This document shows, piece by piece, positions 24,469 through 33,514 of a stretch of DNA of 64,000 nt. Position 1 is the first letter of the stretch; each line of letters starts with the position of its first letter. The notes beneath the pieces were generated by a model that made no database searches, was not told the DNA's origin, and was given only the letters and a program-made list of their open reading frames with translations. The stretch lies in the NCBI RefSeq assembly GCF_001424835.1, contig NZ_LMCQ01000002.1, forward strand, positions 90,156 to 154,155, read 5' to 3'. Origin of the DNA: Variovorax sp. Root318D1 (GTDB lineage Bacteria > Pseudomonadota > Gammaproteobacteria > Burkholderiales > Burkholderiaceae_C). The translations under genes and the position numbers were made by a program.

Positions 24469-26586
24469 ATGCCAGAGAACAACGAAGCCATAGCAGACCT
24501 GAAGAAACTGGACCCGATCGGTCCGGCAAAACAGGGCGAATTCATCAAATACCCGGGTTCGCCTTTCGAACTTTTCCAGCCCTATCCGCCGGCCGGCGAC
24601 CAGCCGAAGGCGATCGACGGGCTGGTTGAAGGCGTGCTGGACGGCGAGGTGTTCCAGACGCTGCTGGGCGTGACCGGCTCCGGCAAGACTTTCACCATGG
24701 CCAACGTGATCGCCCGGCTGGGTCGGCCGGCCATCGTTTTTGCGCCCAACAAGACGCTGGCGGCACAGCTCTACAGTGAATTTCGCGAGTTCTTCCCGAA
24801 GAACGCGGTGGAGTACTTCGTGAGCTATTACGACTACTACCAGCCCGAGGCCTACGTGCCGCAGCGCGACCTGTTCATCGAGAAGGACTCGTCCATCAAC
24901 GAGCACATCGAGCAGATGCGGCTGTCGGCCACCAAGAGCGTGCTGGAGCGGCGCGACACGGTCATCGTGGCCACGGTGAGCGCCATCTACGGCATCGGCA
25001 CGCCCGAGGATTACACGCAGATGCGTTTCATCATGCGGGTTGGCGACAAGATCGGCCAGCGCGACGTGATCGGGCGGCTGATCCGCATGCAGTACACCCG
25101 CAACGAGCAGGATTTCTCGCGCGGGACCTTCCGCGTGCGCGGCGACACCATCGACGTGTTCCCGGCCGAGCACAGCGAGCTGGCGATCCGCATCGAGCTG
25201 TTCGACGACGAGATCGAGACGCTGCAGCTGTTCGACCCGCTCACGGGCCGCATCCGCCAGAAGATTCCGCGCTTCACGGTGTACCCGTCGAGCCACTACG
25301 TGACGCCGCGCGACAAGGTGCTGGGCGCGGTCGAAACCATCAAGATCGAGCTCGCCGAGCGGCTCAAGGAATTTTTGTCGCAGGGCAAGCTGGTGGAGGC
25401 GCAGCGCCTGGAGCAGCGCACCCGGTTCGACCTGGAAATGCTGGCCGAGATCGGCCACTGCAAGGGCATCGAGAACTACACGCGCCACCTCTCGGGCGCC
25501 GCGCCGGGCGAACCGCCGGCCACGCTGACGGACTACATGCCGAAAGACGCGCTGATGTTCCTCGACGAGAGCCACCAGATGGTCGGCCAGCTCAGCGCCA
25601 TGTACAACGGCGACCGGGCGCGCAAGACTACGCTGGTCGAATACGGCTTCCGCCTGCCGAGCGCGCTGGACAACCGGCCCCTCAAGCTGGAGGAGTTCGA
25701 AACGCGCATGCGCCAGTGCATCTTCGTTTCGGCCACGCCGGCGCAGTACGAAAAGGATCACGCCGGCAACGTGGTCGAGCAGCTGGTGCGGCCGACCGGG
25801 CTGATCGACCCCGAGGTCGAGGTGCGCCCCGCCACCCACCAAGTGGACGACGTGCTGGGCGAGATTCGCATCCGCGTCGAGAAGAACGAACGTGTGCTCA
25901 TCACCACGCTGACCAAACGCATGGCCGAGCAGCTGACCGACTATCTGGGCGACAACGGCGTGAAGGTGCGCTACCTGCACAGCGACGTCGACACGGTCGA
26001 GCGCGTGGAAATCTTGCGCGACCTGCGCCTGGGCACCTTCGACGTGCTGGTGGGCATCAACCTGCTGCGGGAAGGCCTGGACATTCCCGAGGTGTCGCTG
26101 GTGGCCATCCTCGACGCGGACAAGGAAGGTTTTCTGCGCGCCGAGCGCTCGCTGATCCAGACCATCGGGCGGGCGGCGCGGAACCTGAGCGGCAAGGCCA
26201 TTCTCTACGCCGACCGCATGACCGACTCGATGAGGAAGGCGATCGACGAAACCGAGCGGCGCCGCGCTCGGCAGATCGCCCACAACGAAGCCAATGGCAT
26301 CACCCCGCGCAGCATCGTCAAGCAGGTGCGCGACCTGATCGACGGCGTCTACAGCGAAAAAACCGGCAAGGAAATGGCCAAGCTCGACCTGGAACGCGCC
26401 AAGGTCGAGGACATGAGCGAAAAGGACATTGCCCGGGAGATCAAGCGGCTCGAAAAGCTCATGCTCGAGCACGCTCGCAACCTCGAATTCGAGAAGGCGG
26501 CACGGGTGCGCGACCAGCTGGCACTACTGCGTGAACAGGCGTTTGGCGCCTCTGGCGGGGACAACATCGCCGTGCTGCCGTCGTAG
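24469..26586 (+). CDS. uvrB: Excinuclease ABC subunit B
   Basis: 705 residues. UvrB is the damage-verifying helicase-like subunit of nucleotide excision repair, working with UvrA and UvrC. Walker A is GVTGSGKT (about 67-74). The beta-hairpin [23 protein letters not shown] follows, and then DESH-type motif II (FLDESHQM). Helicase motifs V/VI include [29 protein letters not shown] and [11 protein letters not shown]-terminal UVR motif ends it ([23 protein letters not shown]). I start at ATG 24469; the N-terminus is about 25 residues longer than in E. coli. CTGT-N5-ACAG near the start is not a proper LexA box. Confidence 0.98.
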   Translation: MPENNEAIADLKKLDPIGPAKQGEFIKYPGSPFELFQPYPPAGDQPKAIDGLVEGVLDGEVFQTLLGVTGSGKTFTMANVIARLGRPAIVFAPNKTLAAQLYSEFREFFPKNAVEYFVSYYDYYQPEAYVPQRDLFIEKDSSINEHIEQMRLSATKSVLERRDTVIVATVSAIYGIGTPEDYTQMRFIMRVGDKIGQRDVIGRLIRMQYTRNEQDFSRGTFRVRGDTIDVFPAEHSELAIRIELFDDEIETLQLFDPLTGRIRQKIPRFTVYPSSHYVTPRDKVLGAVETIKIELAERLKEFLSQGKLVEAQRLEQRTRFDLEMLAEIGHCKGIENYTRHLSGAAPGEPPATLTDYMPKDALMFLDESHQMVGQLSAMYNGDRARKTTLVEYGFRLPSALDNRPLKLEEFETRMRQCIFVSATPAQYEKDHAGNVVEQLVRPTGLIDPEVEVRPATHQVDDVLGEIRIRVEKNERVLITTLTKRMAEQLTDYLGDNGVKVRYLHSDVDTVERVEILRDLRLGTFDVLVGINLLREGLDIPEVSLVAILDADKEGFLRAERSLIQTIGRAARNLSGKAILYADRMTDSMRKAIDETERRRARQIAHNEANGITPRSIVKQVRDLIDGVYSEKTGKEMAKLDLERAKVEDMSEKDIAREIKRLEKLMLEHARNLEFEKAARVRDQLALLREQAFGASGGDNIAVLPS

Positions 26587-26618
26587 GACGGGGTTTCGGT
26601 TTCTTCAAGGGGTTTTCG

Positions 26619-26644
26619 CTGGGGTTTACCCGAGCAAACCCCAG
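26619..26644 (+). terminator. Stem-loop after uvrB
   Basis: CTGGGGTTT and AAACCCCAG form a perfect 9-bp stem around an 8-base loop, 32 bases after the uvrB stop. The following GGGGCTTCTGTT is only moderately T-rich, so termination efficiency is uncertain. Confidence 0.45.
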
Positions 26645-26655
26645 GGGCTTCTGTT

Positions 26656-26680
26656 ATACTTGACCGAAATACTCAACAAC
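26656..26680 (+). promoter_or_regulatory. IscR type-1 binding site / iscR promoter region
   Basis: The 25 bases starting ATACTTGACC match the type-1 IscR consensus (ATASYYGACTRWWWYAGTCRRSTAT) at 21 positions. TTGACC (26660-26665) inside it could be the -35 element. Binding of holo-IscR here would repress the isc operon when clusters are plentiful, the standard feedback. Confidence 0.65.
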
Positions 26681-26700
26681 AAAGAAAAAAGAACTTCGCG

Positions 26701-26805
26701 ATGAAGGACCGATCCCACTGGCTGGTTCACCAGCGTCAGGGGTCGGGCAGGGCGGAGACGAAGTCACCGCGCGCCCCCGGGGCCACGGTGTCATTTCAAC
26801 GGTAA
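26701..26805 (+). CDS. 34-codon leader ORF upstream of iscR
   Basis: An ATG at 26701 opens 34 codons ending 19 bases before the iscR start. The peptide would be basic and polar (MKDRSHWLVHQRQGSGRAET at its start). The leader between the IscR site and iscR is about 145 bases, long for this operon. No ribosome binding site is clear, so the ORF may be chance. Confidence 0.2.
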   Translation: MKDRSHWLVHQRQGSGRAETKSPRAPGATVSFQR

Positions 26806-26824
26806 GCACTTGAAGGAGCTTGCG

Positions 26825-27361
26825 ATGCGTCTCACTACCAAAGGCCGTTTTGCGGTCACAGCAATGATCGATCTGGCGCTGCGTCAGAACACCGGTCCGG
26901 TCACGCTGGCCGCGATCAGCCAGCGGCAGCAGATTTCGTTGTCGTACCTCGAGCAGCTGTTCGGCAAACTGCGCCGTCACGAGCTGGTCGAGTCGACCCG
27001 CGGCCCCGGCGGCGGCTACAGCCTCGGCCGCAAGGCTGCGGATATCACCGTCGCAGACATCATTGTTTCCGTCGACGAGCCCATCGATGCCACGCAGTGC
27101 GGCGGCAAGGAAAACTGCCTCGGCGAAGCCGGTCGCTGCATGACGCACGAACTCTGGGCCTCGCTGAACCAGCGCATGGTCGAGTTCCTCGATTCCGTCA
27201 CGCTGCAAAAACTGGTCGACGACCAGATCGCCAAGGGCGTGCAGATCGAGAATAAGCCGGTCGTCAAGCGCGCCATCTCCGCGCAGCCCGTGGTCAAGCC
27301 AATTCGCGTGAATGCGCCGAATTCGGTGTTTGCCCTGGGCAACGCGTTCGCGAAGTCCTGA
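26825..27361 (+). CDS. iscR: Iron-sulfur cluster regulator IscR
   Basis: 178 residues of the Rrf2 family. The winged helix is MRLTTKGRFAVTAMIDLAL, then ISLSYLEQLFGKLRRHELV and RGPGGGYSLGR. Cluster ligands Cys92, Cys98 and Cys105 with His108 match the IscR spacing almost exactly. Holo-IscR binds type-1 sites and represses isc; one such site lies upstream. AAGGAG lies about 8 bases before ATG 26825. The C-terminal tail beyond residue 140 (KPVVKRAISAQPVVKPIRV) is longer than in E. coli and typical of Burkholderiales. iscS follows after 88 bases. Confidence 0.96.
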   Translation: MRLTTKGRFAVTAMIDLALRQNTGPVTLAAISQRQQISLSYLEQLFGKLRRHELVESTRGPGGGYSLGRKAADITVADIIVSVDEPIDATQCGGKENCLGEAGRCMTHELWASLNQRMVEFLDSVTLQKLVDDQIAKGVQIENKPVVKRAISAQPVVKPIRVNAPNSVFALGNAFAKS

Positions 27362-27449
27362 TGCCCTGAGTCGCAGGCGGCGCCTTGGGCGCCGCTGCGA
27401 AAAGCCGCCCAGATAAAGAAACAACCCCCCACGCCAGCCCGAGCCAGCC

Positions 27450-28670
27450 ATGGACGTCACTCCTCATTTCCCGATCTACCTCGATTACGGCGCCACCACG
27501 CCGGTTGACCCCCGTGTGGTCGACGCCATGATTCCCTGGTTGCGCGAGCATTTCGGCAACCCGGCATCGCGCAGCCACGCCTGGGGCTGGGAAGCTGAAG
27601 AGGCGGTCGAGAAAGCGCGCGGCCAGGTGGCAGACCTGATCAGCGCAGATCCGCGCGAAATCGTCTGGACGTCGGGTGCCACTGAGTCGATCAATCTGGC
27701 GCTCAAAGGCGCGGCCCATTTCTACAAGGGCAAGGGCAAGCACCTGATCACCCTGAAGACCGAGCACAAGGCCGTGCTCGACACCATGCGCGAACTCGAG
27801 CGCCAGGGCTTCGAAGTGACCTACCTCGACGTCGAGGAAAACGGCCTCGTCGACCTGGAGAAGTTCAAGGCCGCGATCCGTCCCGACACCATCCTGGCCA
27901 GCGTGCTGTTCGTGAACAACGAAATCGGCGTGATCCAGGACGTGGTCGCGCTGGGCAACGTCTGCCGCGAGAAGGGTGTGATCTTTCACGTCGACTCGGC
28001 CCAGGCCACCGGCAAGGTTGAGATCGACATCACGAAGCTGCCCATCGACCTGATGAGCCTCGCTTCGCACAAGACGTACGGCCCGAAGGGCATCGGCGCG
28101 CTGTATGTGCGCCGCAAGCCGCGGATCCGCCTCGAAGCGCAGATGCACGGCGGCGGCCACGAGCGCGGCATGCGCTCGGGCACCTTGCCCACGCACCAGA
28201 TTGTCGGCATGGGCGAGGCCTATCGCATCGCCAAGCTCGAAATGAAGGACGACATCGCCCATGCGGCCCGACTGCAGAAGCGTCTGCTCGACGGCCTGAA
28301 GGACGTGGAGCAGGTGTTCATCAACGGCGACCTCGAGCAGCGTGTGCCGCACAACCTGAACATGAGCTTCAACTATGTCGAAGGCGAGTCGCTGATCATG
28401 GGCATCAAGGGCCTGGCGGTGTCGTCGGGTTCGGCGTGCACGTCGGCCAGCCTGGAGCCCAGCTATGTGCTGCGCGCCCTGGGCCGCAGCGACGAGCTCG
28501 CCCACAGCAGCCTTCGCATGACCATCGGCCGTTTCACGACCGAGGAAGAAATCGACTACGCCATCTCGACCATCAAGCACAACGTGGCCAAGCTGCGCGA
28601 GCTGAGCCCCCTGTGGGAGATGTTCCAGGACGGCGTCGACATCAGCACGATCCAGTGGTCGGCCCACTGA
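27450..28670 (+). CDS. iscS: Cysteine desulfurase IscS
   Basis: 406 residues. It takes sulfur from cysteine as an enzyme persulfide and hands it to IscU and other acceptors. The PLP Lys is 208 in [20 protein letters not shown]. The persulfide Cys is 330 in [21 protein letters not shown], within the long loop typical of group I enzymes. [14 protein letters not shown] at the N-terminus and the C-terminal IscU-docking tail ([18 protein letters not shown]) are as in E. coli. Confidence 0.98.
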   Translation: MDVTPHFPIYLDYGATTPVDPRVVDAMIPWLREHFGNPASRSHAWGWEAEEAVEKARGQVADLISADPREIVWTSGATESINLALKGAAHFYKGKGKHLITLKTEHKAVLDTMRELERQGFEVTYLDVEENGLVDLEKFKAAIRPDTILASVLFVNNEIGVIQDVVALGNVCREKGVIFHVDSAQATGKVEIDITKLPIDLMSLASHKTYGPKGIGALYVRRKPRIRLEAQMHGGGHERGMRSGTLPTHQIVGMGEAYRIAKLEMKDDIAHAARLQKRLLDGLKDVEQVFINGDLEQRVPHNLNMSFNYVEGESLIMGIKGLAVSSGSACTSASLEPSYVLRALGRSDELAHSSLRMTIGRFTTEEEIDYAISTIKHNVAKLRELSPLWEMFQDGVDISTIQWSAH

Positions 28671-28729
28671 CGCATTGACGTACTGGCCCACCAGTGCTCC
28701 ACGATTGAACAAAGTTTGAGAGGTACACC

Positions 28730-29137
28730 ATGGCATATTCTTCCAAGGTCATCGACCACTACGAAAATCCCCGCAACGTTGGCTCCTTCGAAAAGGGCGA
28801 CGACTCGGTAGGCACCGGCATGGTCGGCGCGCCGGCCTGCGGCGACGTCATGAAGCTGCAGATCAAGGTCAACCCGGAAACCGGCGTGATCGAAGACGCG
28901 CGCTTCAAGACCTACGGCTGCGGCTCCGCCATCGCCTCGTCCTCGCTCGTGACTGAATGGGTCAAGGGCAAGACGCTCGACGAAGCGGCTGCACTCAAGA
29001 ACGCGCAAATCGCCGAAGAACTGGCGCTGCCGCCGGTCAAGATCCACTGCTCGATCCTCGCGGAAGACGCCATCAAGGCGGCCGTGAGTGACTACAAGGC
29101 CAAGCACGGCGTCAAGACCGCCGAAGCTGTTCACTGA
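28730..29137 (+). CDS. iscU: Iron-sulfur cluster scaffold IscU
   Basis: 135 residues. The scaffold on which IscS builds the 2Fe-2S cluster. Conserved Cys37 (APACGDV), Cys64 ([11 protein letters not shown]) and Cys107 (KIHCSIL) are all present, as is the Asp next to Cys37. The HscA-recognition motif LPPVK lies just before Cys107. AGAGGT precedes the ATG. iscA starts two bases after the stop. Confidence 0.98.
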   Translation: MAYSSKVIDHYENPRNVGSFEKGDDSVGTGMVGAPACGDVMKLQIKVNPETGVIEDARFKTYGCGSAIASSSLVTEWVKGKTLDEAAALKNAQIAEELALPPVKIHCSILAEDAIKAAVSDYKAKHGVKTAEAVH

Positions 29138-29138
29138 G

Positions 29139-29462
29139 ATGGCCGTCACGCTGACCGAAGCCGCTGCGCGCCACGTTACCCGCTACCTTGGCAAACGAGG
29201 CAAGGGCGTGGGCGTGCGGCTGGGCGTGAAGACCACCGGCTGCTCCGGCTTGGCCTACAAGCTCGAGTACGTGGACGAGTTCACGCCTGAAGACGTGGTG
29301 TTCGAGGACCATGGCGTGAAGGTGCTGGTCGATCCAAAGAGCCTGGCCTACATCGACGGCACGCAGCTCGATTTCGTGCGCGAAGGCTTGAACGAAGGCT
29401 TCAAGTTCATCAACCCGAACGAACGCGACCGTTGCGGCTGCGGGGAAAGCTTTCGCATCTGA
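29139..29462 (+). CDS. iscA: A-type iron-sulfur carrier IscA
   Basis: 107 residues. A-type carrier delivering 4Fe-4S clusters or iron to target proteins. The three ligand Cys are 35 (TTGCSGLAY), 99 and 101 (RCGCGESF). The length and the motif TGCSGxxY are those of IscA rather than ErpA. ATG 29139 lies almost on the iscU stop, suggesting coupling. A strong terminator follows 25 bases later, before hscB. Confidence 0.97.
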   Translation: MAVTLTEAAARHVTRYLGKRGKGVGVRLGVKTTGCSGLAYKLEYVDEFTPEDVVFEDHGVKVLVDPKSLAYIDGTQLDFVREGLNEGFKFINPNERDRCGCGESFRI

Positions 29463-29486
29463 TGCGCCGTCGCTGACCGCGACAAC

Positions 29487-29519
29487 AGCCGCCACCATGT
29501 CATGTGCTGGCGGTTTTTT
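29487..29519 (+). terminator. Intrinsic terminator after iscA
   Basis: GCCGCCA and TGGCGGT pair (with one wobble) around a 13-base loop and run straight into TTTTTT. It sits between iscA and hscB, so it probably attenuates rather than ends the isc transcript, or hscB has its own promoter. Confidence 0.8.
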
Positions 29520-29531
29520 CTTGATCCATAT

Positions 29532-29609
29532 GAGCCCCCACGTTCGGCACTTTGTGTCCTCACTGCCCCCCGAGGGGGCGCAGACCGCCTTTGGGGCGGC
29601 CCGGCAGGC
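29532..29609. repeat. Dispersed intergenic repeat with GC hairpin, copy between iscA and hscB
   Basis: Parts in order are CACTTTGTGTCC, a hairpin GCCCCC-CGA-GGGGGC, a GCCTTTGGGGCGGC segment and CCCGGCAGG. This is the same plan as the copy at 17125-17214. It ends 6 bases before the hscB start, so its hairpins may also affect hscB translation. Confidence 0.65.
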
Positions 29610-29615
29610 AGTCTG

Positions 29616-30134
29616 ATGAACCTGAACGACACCGACTTCCAATTGTTCGCCGTCCCGGCCACGTTCGCGCAGGACCGCGCGGCACTCGATGCGCGCTGGA
29701 AAGAGCTGCAGCGCGAGGCCCACCCGGACCGCTTTGCCGCGCAGGGCGCTGCGGCGCAGCGCGTGGCCATGCAGTGGTCGGTGCGCATCAACGAGGCCTA
29801 CCAGCGGCTCAAGGACCCGATCCGGCGTGCCAGCTACATCTGCGAACTCAACGGCGCGCCGCTGAATAGCGAGAACAACACGGCCATGCCGCCCGATTTC
29901 CTGATGCAGCAGATGGAATGGCGAGAGGAGCTCGACGATGCCGACGACATCGAAGCGATCGAGAAGCTGCAGGCCGAGGTCGAAGCCGGTCGCGCCCGCG
30001 CGCTGTCGTCGCTCGACTGGCTGATCGACGAGAAGGGCGACTATCTCGCCGCCGCGCAGCAGGTGAGAGCCCTCATGTTCATTGAGCGTTTCGGCCAGGA
30101 CGTCGAAGCCAAGTTCGATCAGTTGGGACAATAG
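29616..30134 (+). CDS. hscB: Fe-S co-chaperone HscB
   Basis: 172 residues. J-domain co-chaperone that brings IscU to HscA. The HPD motif is in REAHPDRFA (about residue 37), within a J-domain starting [15 protein letters not shown]. The C-terminal three-helix IscU-binding domain follows, with [16 protein letters not shown] start at ATG 29616; the frame extends upstream into the repeat, where it cannot be coding. hscA follows after 10 bases. Confidence 0.96.
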   Translation: MNLNDTDFQLFAVPATFAQDRAALDARWKELQREAHPDRFAAQGAAAQRVAMQWSVRINEAYQRLKDPIRRASYICELNGAPLNSENNTAMPPDFLMQQMEWREELDDADDIEAIEKLQAEVEAGRARALSSLDWLIDEKGDYLAAAQQVRALMFIERFGQDVEAKFDQLGQ

Positions 30135-30144
30135 GCCCCTATAT

Positions 30145-32007
30145 ATGGCTCTTCTACAGATTTCAGAACCCGGCCAGGCGCCCGATCCGCATCAGCGCCG
30201 CATTGCCGTGGGCATCGACCTCGGCACCACGCATTCGCTTGTGGCCGCGGTGCGCAACGGTGTGGCCGAATGCCTGCCCGACGACCAGGGCCGCGTGCTG
30301 CTGCCTTCGGTGGTGCGCTACTTGGCCGGCGACCGCCGGCAGATCGGCTTTGACGCCGTGGCGGCGCGCGGGCAAGACCCCGCCAACACCATCACCTCGG
30401 TCAAGCGGCTCATGGGCCGCGGGCTCTCCGACATCTCGAACCGCGAATCGATGTCGTATCACATCGAAGGCAGCGAGGGCGGCATGGTGAAGGTGCAGAC
30501 CCTCGCGGGCGAGAAGTCGCCGGTCGAGATCAGCGCCGAAATCCTCGCGACGCTGCGCTTCCGCGCTGAAGACACCTTCGACGACGAGCTCTACGGCGCG
30601 GTCATTACCGTGCCGGCCTATTTCGACGAAGGCCAGCGCCAAGCCACCAAGGATGCCGCACAGCTCGCGGGCATCAATGTGCTGCGACTGATCAGCGAAC
30701 CCACGGCCGCCGCCATCGCCTACGGCTTGGACAACGCAAGCGAAGGCGTCTACGCCGTTTACGACCTGGGCGGCGGCACCTTCGACATCTCGATCCTGCG
30801 ACTCACGCAGGGCGTGTTCGAAGTGATCGCCACCGGTGGCGACTCGGCCCTGGGCGGCGACGACTACGACCACGCGCTGGCCGGCTACGTGCTCGCGCAA
30901 ACCGGCCTCGAGGCTGGCAGCGACAACGACAAGGCCGCCATGCTCGTGGCCGCACGTGCCGCGAAAGAGGCGCTGACCGACACCGAGTCGACCACCTTCC
31001 GCGCGGAGCTTGCCGGCAAGGCGGTTCAATTCGAACTCACTCGCCACCAATTCGACGCCGCCACCAAGCCGCTCACCGACCGCACGATTGCATCGGTTCG
31101 CAAGGCGCTGCGCGACGCCAAGCTCAAGCCCGACGACCTGAAGGGCATCGTGCTGGTGGGCGGGTCCACGCGCATGCCCCAGATCCGCCATGCTGTCGCC
31201 GAGTTCTTTGGCCGCGAGCCGTTGGTCAACCTGAATCCCGACGAAGTCGTGGCGCTCGGCGCCGCCATCCAAGCCAACCAATTGGCGGGCAATAACGGCG
31301 CGGGCGACCTGCTGCTGCTCGACGTGATTCCGCTGTCGCTGGGCATAGAGACCATGGGCGGGCTGGTCGAGCGCATCGTGCCGCGCAACCAGACCATCCC
31401 CACCGCGATGGCGCAGGACTTCACCACCTACCAAGACGGCCAGACGGCTCTCGCGCTGCACGTGGTGCAGGGCGAGCGCGACCTGGTGGCCGACTGCCGC
31501 AGCCTCGCGCGCTTCACGCTGCGCGGCATTCCGCCGATGGCGGCGGGCGCGGCGCGCATCCGCGTGACCTTCACTGTGGACGCCGATGGCTTGCTGAGCG
31601 TCAGCGCCAAGGAGCAGGGCAGCGGCGTGGAGGCCAGTGTCACCGTCAAGCCTTCGTACGGGCTCTCGGACGACCAGATCGCAACCATGCTGCAGGAGAG
31701 TTTTTCCACCGCGCAGCAGGACATGCAGGCGCGCGCGCTCGTCGAGGCGCGCGTCGATGCCGAGCGCTTGCTGCTTGCCACGCAGAGCGCGCTCGATGCG
31801 GACGGCGACTTGCTCGAAGCGCAGGAGCGCGCCGTCATCGACGCATCGATGTCGCGGTTGCGCGAGGCCGCGAACGGCAGCAACGACGCGGCGGCCATCG
31901 AGGCAGCCACCAAGGCCTTGGCCAACGATACCGAAGCTTTTGCCGCCCAGCGCATGAACGCGGGCATTGCGCGCGCGTTGTCGGGCCGCAAGGTCGAATC
32001 CCTCTAA
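30145..32007 (+). CDS. hscA: Fe-S chaperone ATPase HscA
   Basis: 620 residues, an Hsp70 specialised for IscU. The ATPase domain starts [15 protein letters not shown] and contains [35 protein letters not shown] and [12 protein letters not shown]. The substrate domain begins about residue 390 ([17 protein letters not shown]). It lacks the C-terminal EEVD-like DnaK tail, as HscA does. It uses ATP to drive cluster release from IscU. Gene order hscB-hscA-fdx is the standard isc arrangement. Confidence 0.97.
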   Translation: MALLQISEPGQAPDPHQRRIAVGIDLGTTHSLVAAVRNGVAECLPDDQGRVLLPSVVRYLAGDRRQIGFDAVAARGQDPANTITSVKRLMGRGLSDISNRESMSYHIEGSEGGMVKVQTLAGEKSPVEISAEILATLRFRAEDTFDDELYGAVITVPAYFDEGQRQATKDAAQLAGINVLRLISEPTAAAIAYGLDNASEGVYAVYDLGGGTFDISILRLTQGVFEVIATGGDSALGGDDYDHALAGYVLAQTGLEAGSDNDKAAMLVAARAAKEALTDTESTTFRAELAGKAVQFELTRHQFDAATKPLTDRTIASVRKALRDAKLKPDDLKGIVLVGGSTRMPQIRHAVAEFFGREPLVNLNPDEVVALGAAIQANQLAGNNGAGDLLLLDVIPLSLGIETMGGLVERIVPRNQTIPTAMAQDFTTYQDGQTALALHVVQGERDLVADCRSLARFTLRGIPPMAAGAARIRVTFTVDADGLLSVSAKEQGSGVEASVTVKPSYGLSDDQIATMLQESFSTAQQDMQARALVEARVDAERLLLATQSALDADGDLLEAQERAVIDASMSRLREAANGSNDAAAIEAATKALANDTEAFAAQRMNAGIARALSGRKVESL

Positions 32008-32014
32008 GAACTAC

Positions 32015-32353
32015 ATGCCCACCATCAAGATTTTTCCGCATCCCGAGTACTGCCCGAAGGGTGCAGAAATCACGGCGCCGGCCGGCACTTCGATCTGCGA
32101 GGCGCTGCTGGAGAACCACATCAACATCGAGCATGCCTGTGAGATGAGCTGCGCCTGCACCACCTGCCACGTCATCGTGCGCCAGGGGTTCAGCTCGCTG
32201 AACGAAGCCGAGGAGGGCGAGGAAGACCTGCTCGACCGCGCCTGGGGCCTGGAGCCACAATCACGCCTCAGCTGCCAGGCCATCCTGGCGCAGCAAGACG
32301 TGACGATCGAGATTCCCAAGTACTCGATCAACCACGCCAAGGAAAATCACTGA
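32015..32353 (+). CDS. fdx: ISC-type 2Fe-2S ferredoxin
   Basis: 112 residues. Cluster ligands Cys42, Cys48, Cys51 and Cys87 have the adrenodoxin-like spacing C-x5-C-x2-C. It supplies electrons for cluster assembly. HACEMSCACTTCHVIV and DRAWGLEPQSRLSCQA are signatures of the isc ferredoxin. No iscX gene follows; the stop overlaps the dnaQ start by one base (TGATG). Confidence 0.97.
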   Translation: MPTIKIFPHPEYCPKGAEITAPAGTSICEALLENHINIEHACEMSCACTTCHVIVRQGFSSLNEAEEGEEDLLDRAWGLEPQSRLSCQAILAQQDVTIEIPKYSINHAKENH

Positions 32354-33060
32354 TGTCGCGCCAGATCGTCCTCGATACCGAAACCACGGGCCTTTCCGCC
32401 GAGAACGGCGACCGCGTGATCGAGCTCGGCTGCGTGGAGCTTTTTGCGCGCAAGCTCACCGGCAACGACCTGCACATCTATTTCAACCCCGAGCGCGAGA
32501 GCCATGAAGACGCGCTCAAGGTGCACGGCCTGACGACCGACTTCCTGCGCGACAAGCCGAAGTTCGGCGCGCTAGCCAACGACATCGTCGAATACCTGCG
32601 CGGCGCCGAGCTGATCATTCACAACGCGGCCTTCGACGTCGGCTTTCTCAACAAGGAGCTCGAGCTCGCGGGCCTGCCGCCCCTGCGCAGCTTCGTCGGC
32701 GAAGTGACCGACACGCTGGCCATGGCCAAGCAGGTCTACCCGGGCAAGCGCAATTCGCTCGACGCGCTGTGCGACCGCTTCGGCGTCGATCGCTCGAACC
32801 GCACCTTCCACGGCGCCAAGCTCGACGCGCAGTTGCTGGCCGACGTCTACATCAACCTCACACGCGGCCAGGACGCGCTCTTGATCGACGTGTCGTCCAA
32901 CGAGCCGGCGCAGGGCGCCACCGTCATCACCATCGACCTGAGCCAGTTCGACCTGCCGGTGATCCTGGCGGGCGAGCAGGAGCTGGCGGCGCACGAGGCG
33001 CTGTTGTCGCAGCTCGACAAATCCAGCAACGGACGCACGCTCTTTCGCCAAAACGGCTGA
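32353..33060 (+). CDS. dnaQ: DNA polymerase III epsilon subunit (3'-5' exonuclease)
   Basis: 235 residues. The proofreading exonuclease of the replicative polymerase. ExoI is DTETTG with Asp8 and Glu10, ExoII is NAAFDVGFLN, and ExoIII epsilon contains FHGAKLDAQLLADVY with its His and Asp. The C-terminal tail after about residue 180 binds the alpha subunit. No other replication gene is near; it rides on the end of the isc operon, sharing a TGATG junction with fdx. Confidence 0.95.
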   Translation: MSRQIVLDTETTGLSAENGDRVIELGCVELFARKLTGNDLHIYFNPERESHEDALKVHGLTTDFLRDKPKFGALANDIVEYLRGAELIIHNAAFDVGFLNKELELAGLPPLRSFVGEVTDTLAMAKQVYPGKRNSLDALCDRFGVDRSNRTFHGAKLDAQLLADVYINLTRGQDALLIDVSSNEPAQGATVITIDLSQFDLPVILAGEQELAAHEALLSQLDKSSNGRTLFRQNG

Positions 33061-33067
33061 AATGCTG

Positions 33068-33076
33068 TGGCATAAT
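33068..33076 (+). promoter_or_regulatory. Extended -10 promoter element for tRNA-Val
   Basis: TGGCATAAT is an extended -10 (TGn plus CATAAT, 5 of 6 matches), lying about 64 bases before the tRNA. A GC-rich discriminator follows (CTTCGCGCAACGCG), as in stable-RNA promoters. No convincing -35 is seen, which extended -10 promoters tolerate. Confidence 0.45.
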
Positions 33077-33107
33077 CGAAGGCTTCGCGCAACGCGATTA
33101 ATTCCAA

Positions 33108-33127
33108 GGCACTGCACTTGCAGTGCC
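33108..33127. repeat. 9-bp inverted repeat in the tRNA-Val leader
   Basis: GGCACTGCA and TGCAGTGCC are perfect complements separated by two bases. It lies between the promoter and the tRNA 5' end, in RNA that processing would remove. It may assist 5' processing or help end dnaQ transcription. Confidence 0.5.
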
Positions 33128-33139
33128 AAGGGGTTTGCA

Positions 33140-33214
33140 GGGCGGTTAGCTCAGGGGTAGAGCACAGCATTCACACTGCTGGGGTCGGAGGTTCGAAACC
33201 TCCACCGCCCACCA
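33140..33214 (+). tRNA. tRNA-Val (anticodon CAC)
   Basis: A full cloverleaf is visible. The acceptor stem pairs GGGCGGT with ACCGCCC. The D-arm is in TTAGCTCAGGGGTAGAGC. The anticodon stem CAGCA/TGCTG holds the loop TTCACAC with anticodon CAC (33172-33174), reading GUG. The T-arm is GGAGGTTCGAAACCTCC. The discriminator A and CCA are encoded, ending at 33214. It is a single tRNA with its own promoter and terminator. Confidence 0.97.
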
Positions 33215-33233
33215 ATTTCCTCGAAATGAAACT

Positions 33234-33261
33234 GCGACTTGGATTGTCCAAGTCGCTTTTT
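33234..33261 (+). terminator. Intrinsic terminator of tRNA-Val
   Basis: GCGACTTGGA and TCCAAGTCGC form a perfect 10-bp stem with a TTG loop, followed directly by TTTTTGCTTT. It lies 20 bases after the tRNA. Confidence 0.92.
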
Positions 33262-33371
33262 GCTTTGTGCGTGCCGCACTCAACTGTCGGCTCGTGCTGA
33301 CGCCAGCTGCCGTCTCGCACCGGCTCAATTTGCTGGCGGAGCGCGTATACCCACGGGGAAGGAGACCGACC

Positions 33372-33482
33372 ATGGCCACTCATCCCGACATCCCGCCCGA
33401 CCTGCCCGTGGAACCTGACGAAGGGCCGAGCACGCCACCGGACGATCCGACCGATCCCGAGCCTCCTCCCACCACGTCGTGA
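33372..33482 (+). CDS. Small acidic proline-rich protein, 36 aa
   Basis: A strong ribosome binding site (GGAAGGAGA) lies 8 bases before ATG 33372. The 36 residues are one-third Pro and rich in Asp, Glu and Thr (PDIPPDLPVEPDEGPSTPPD), with no hydrophobic segment. It would be disordered and strongly acidic. No family is known to me. The good translation signal and a position clear of other genes support it as real. It ends 32 bases before the FAD oxidoreductase gene and could be its leader cistron. Confidence 0.5.
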   Translation: MATHPDIPPDLPVEPDEGPSTPPDDPTDPEPPPTTS

Positions 33483-33514
33483 ATCTGGCGCGCGAGCCGC
33501 GATAAGCTCGCGCC

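Noticed and set aside
24364..26472. Open frame of about 700 codons on the minus strand antisense to uvrB, continuous with the aminotransferase
   Set aside because: It is the shadow of uvrB in GC-rich DNA: no domains, composition typical of antisense frames, and the aminotransferase has its own start and binding site at 24363.
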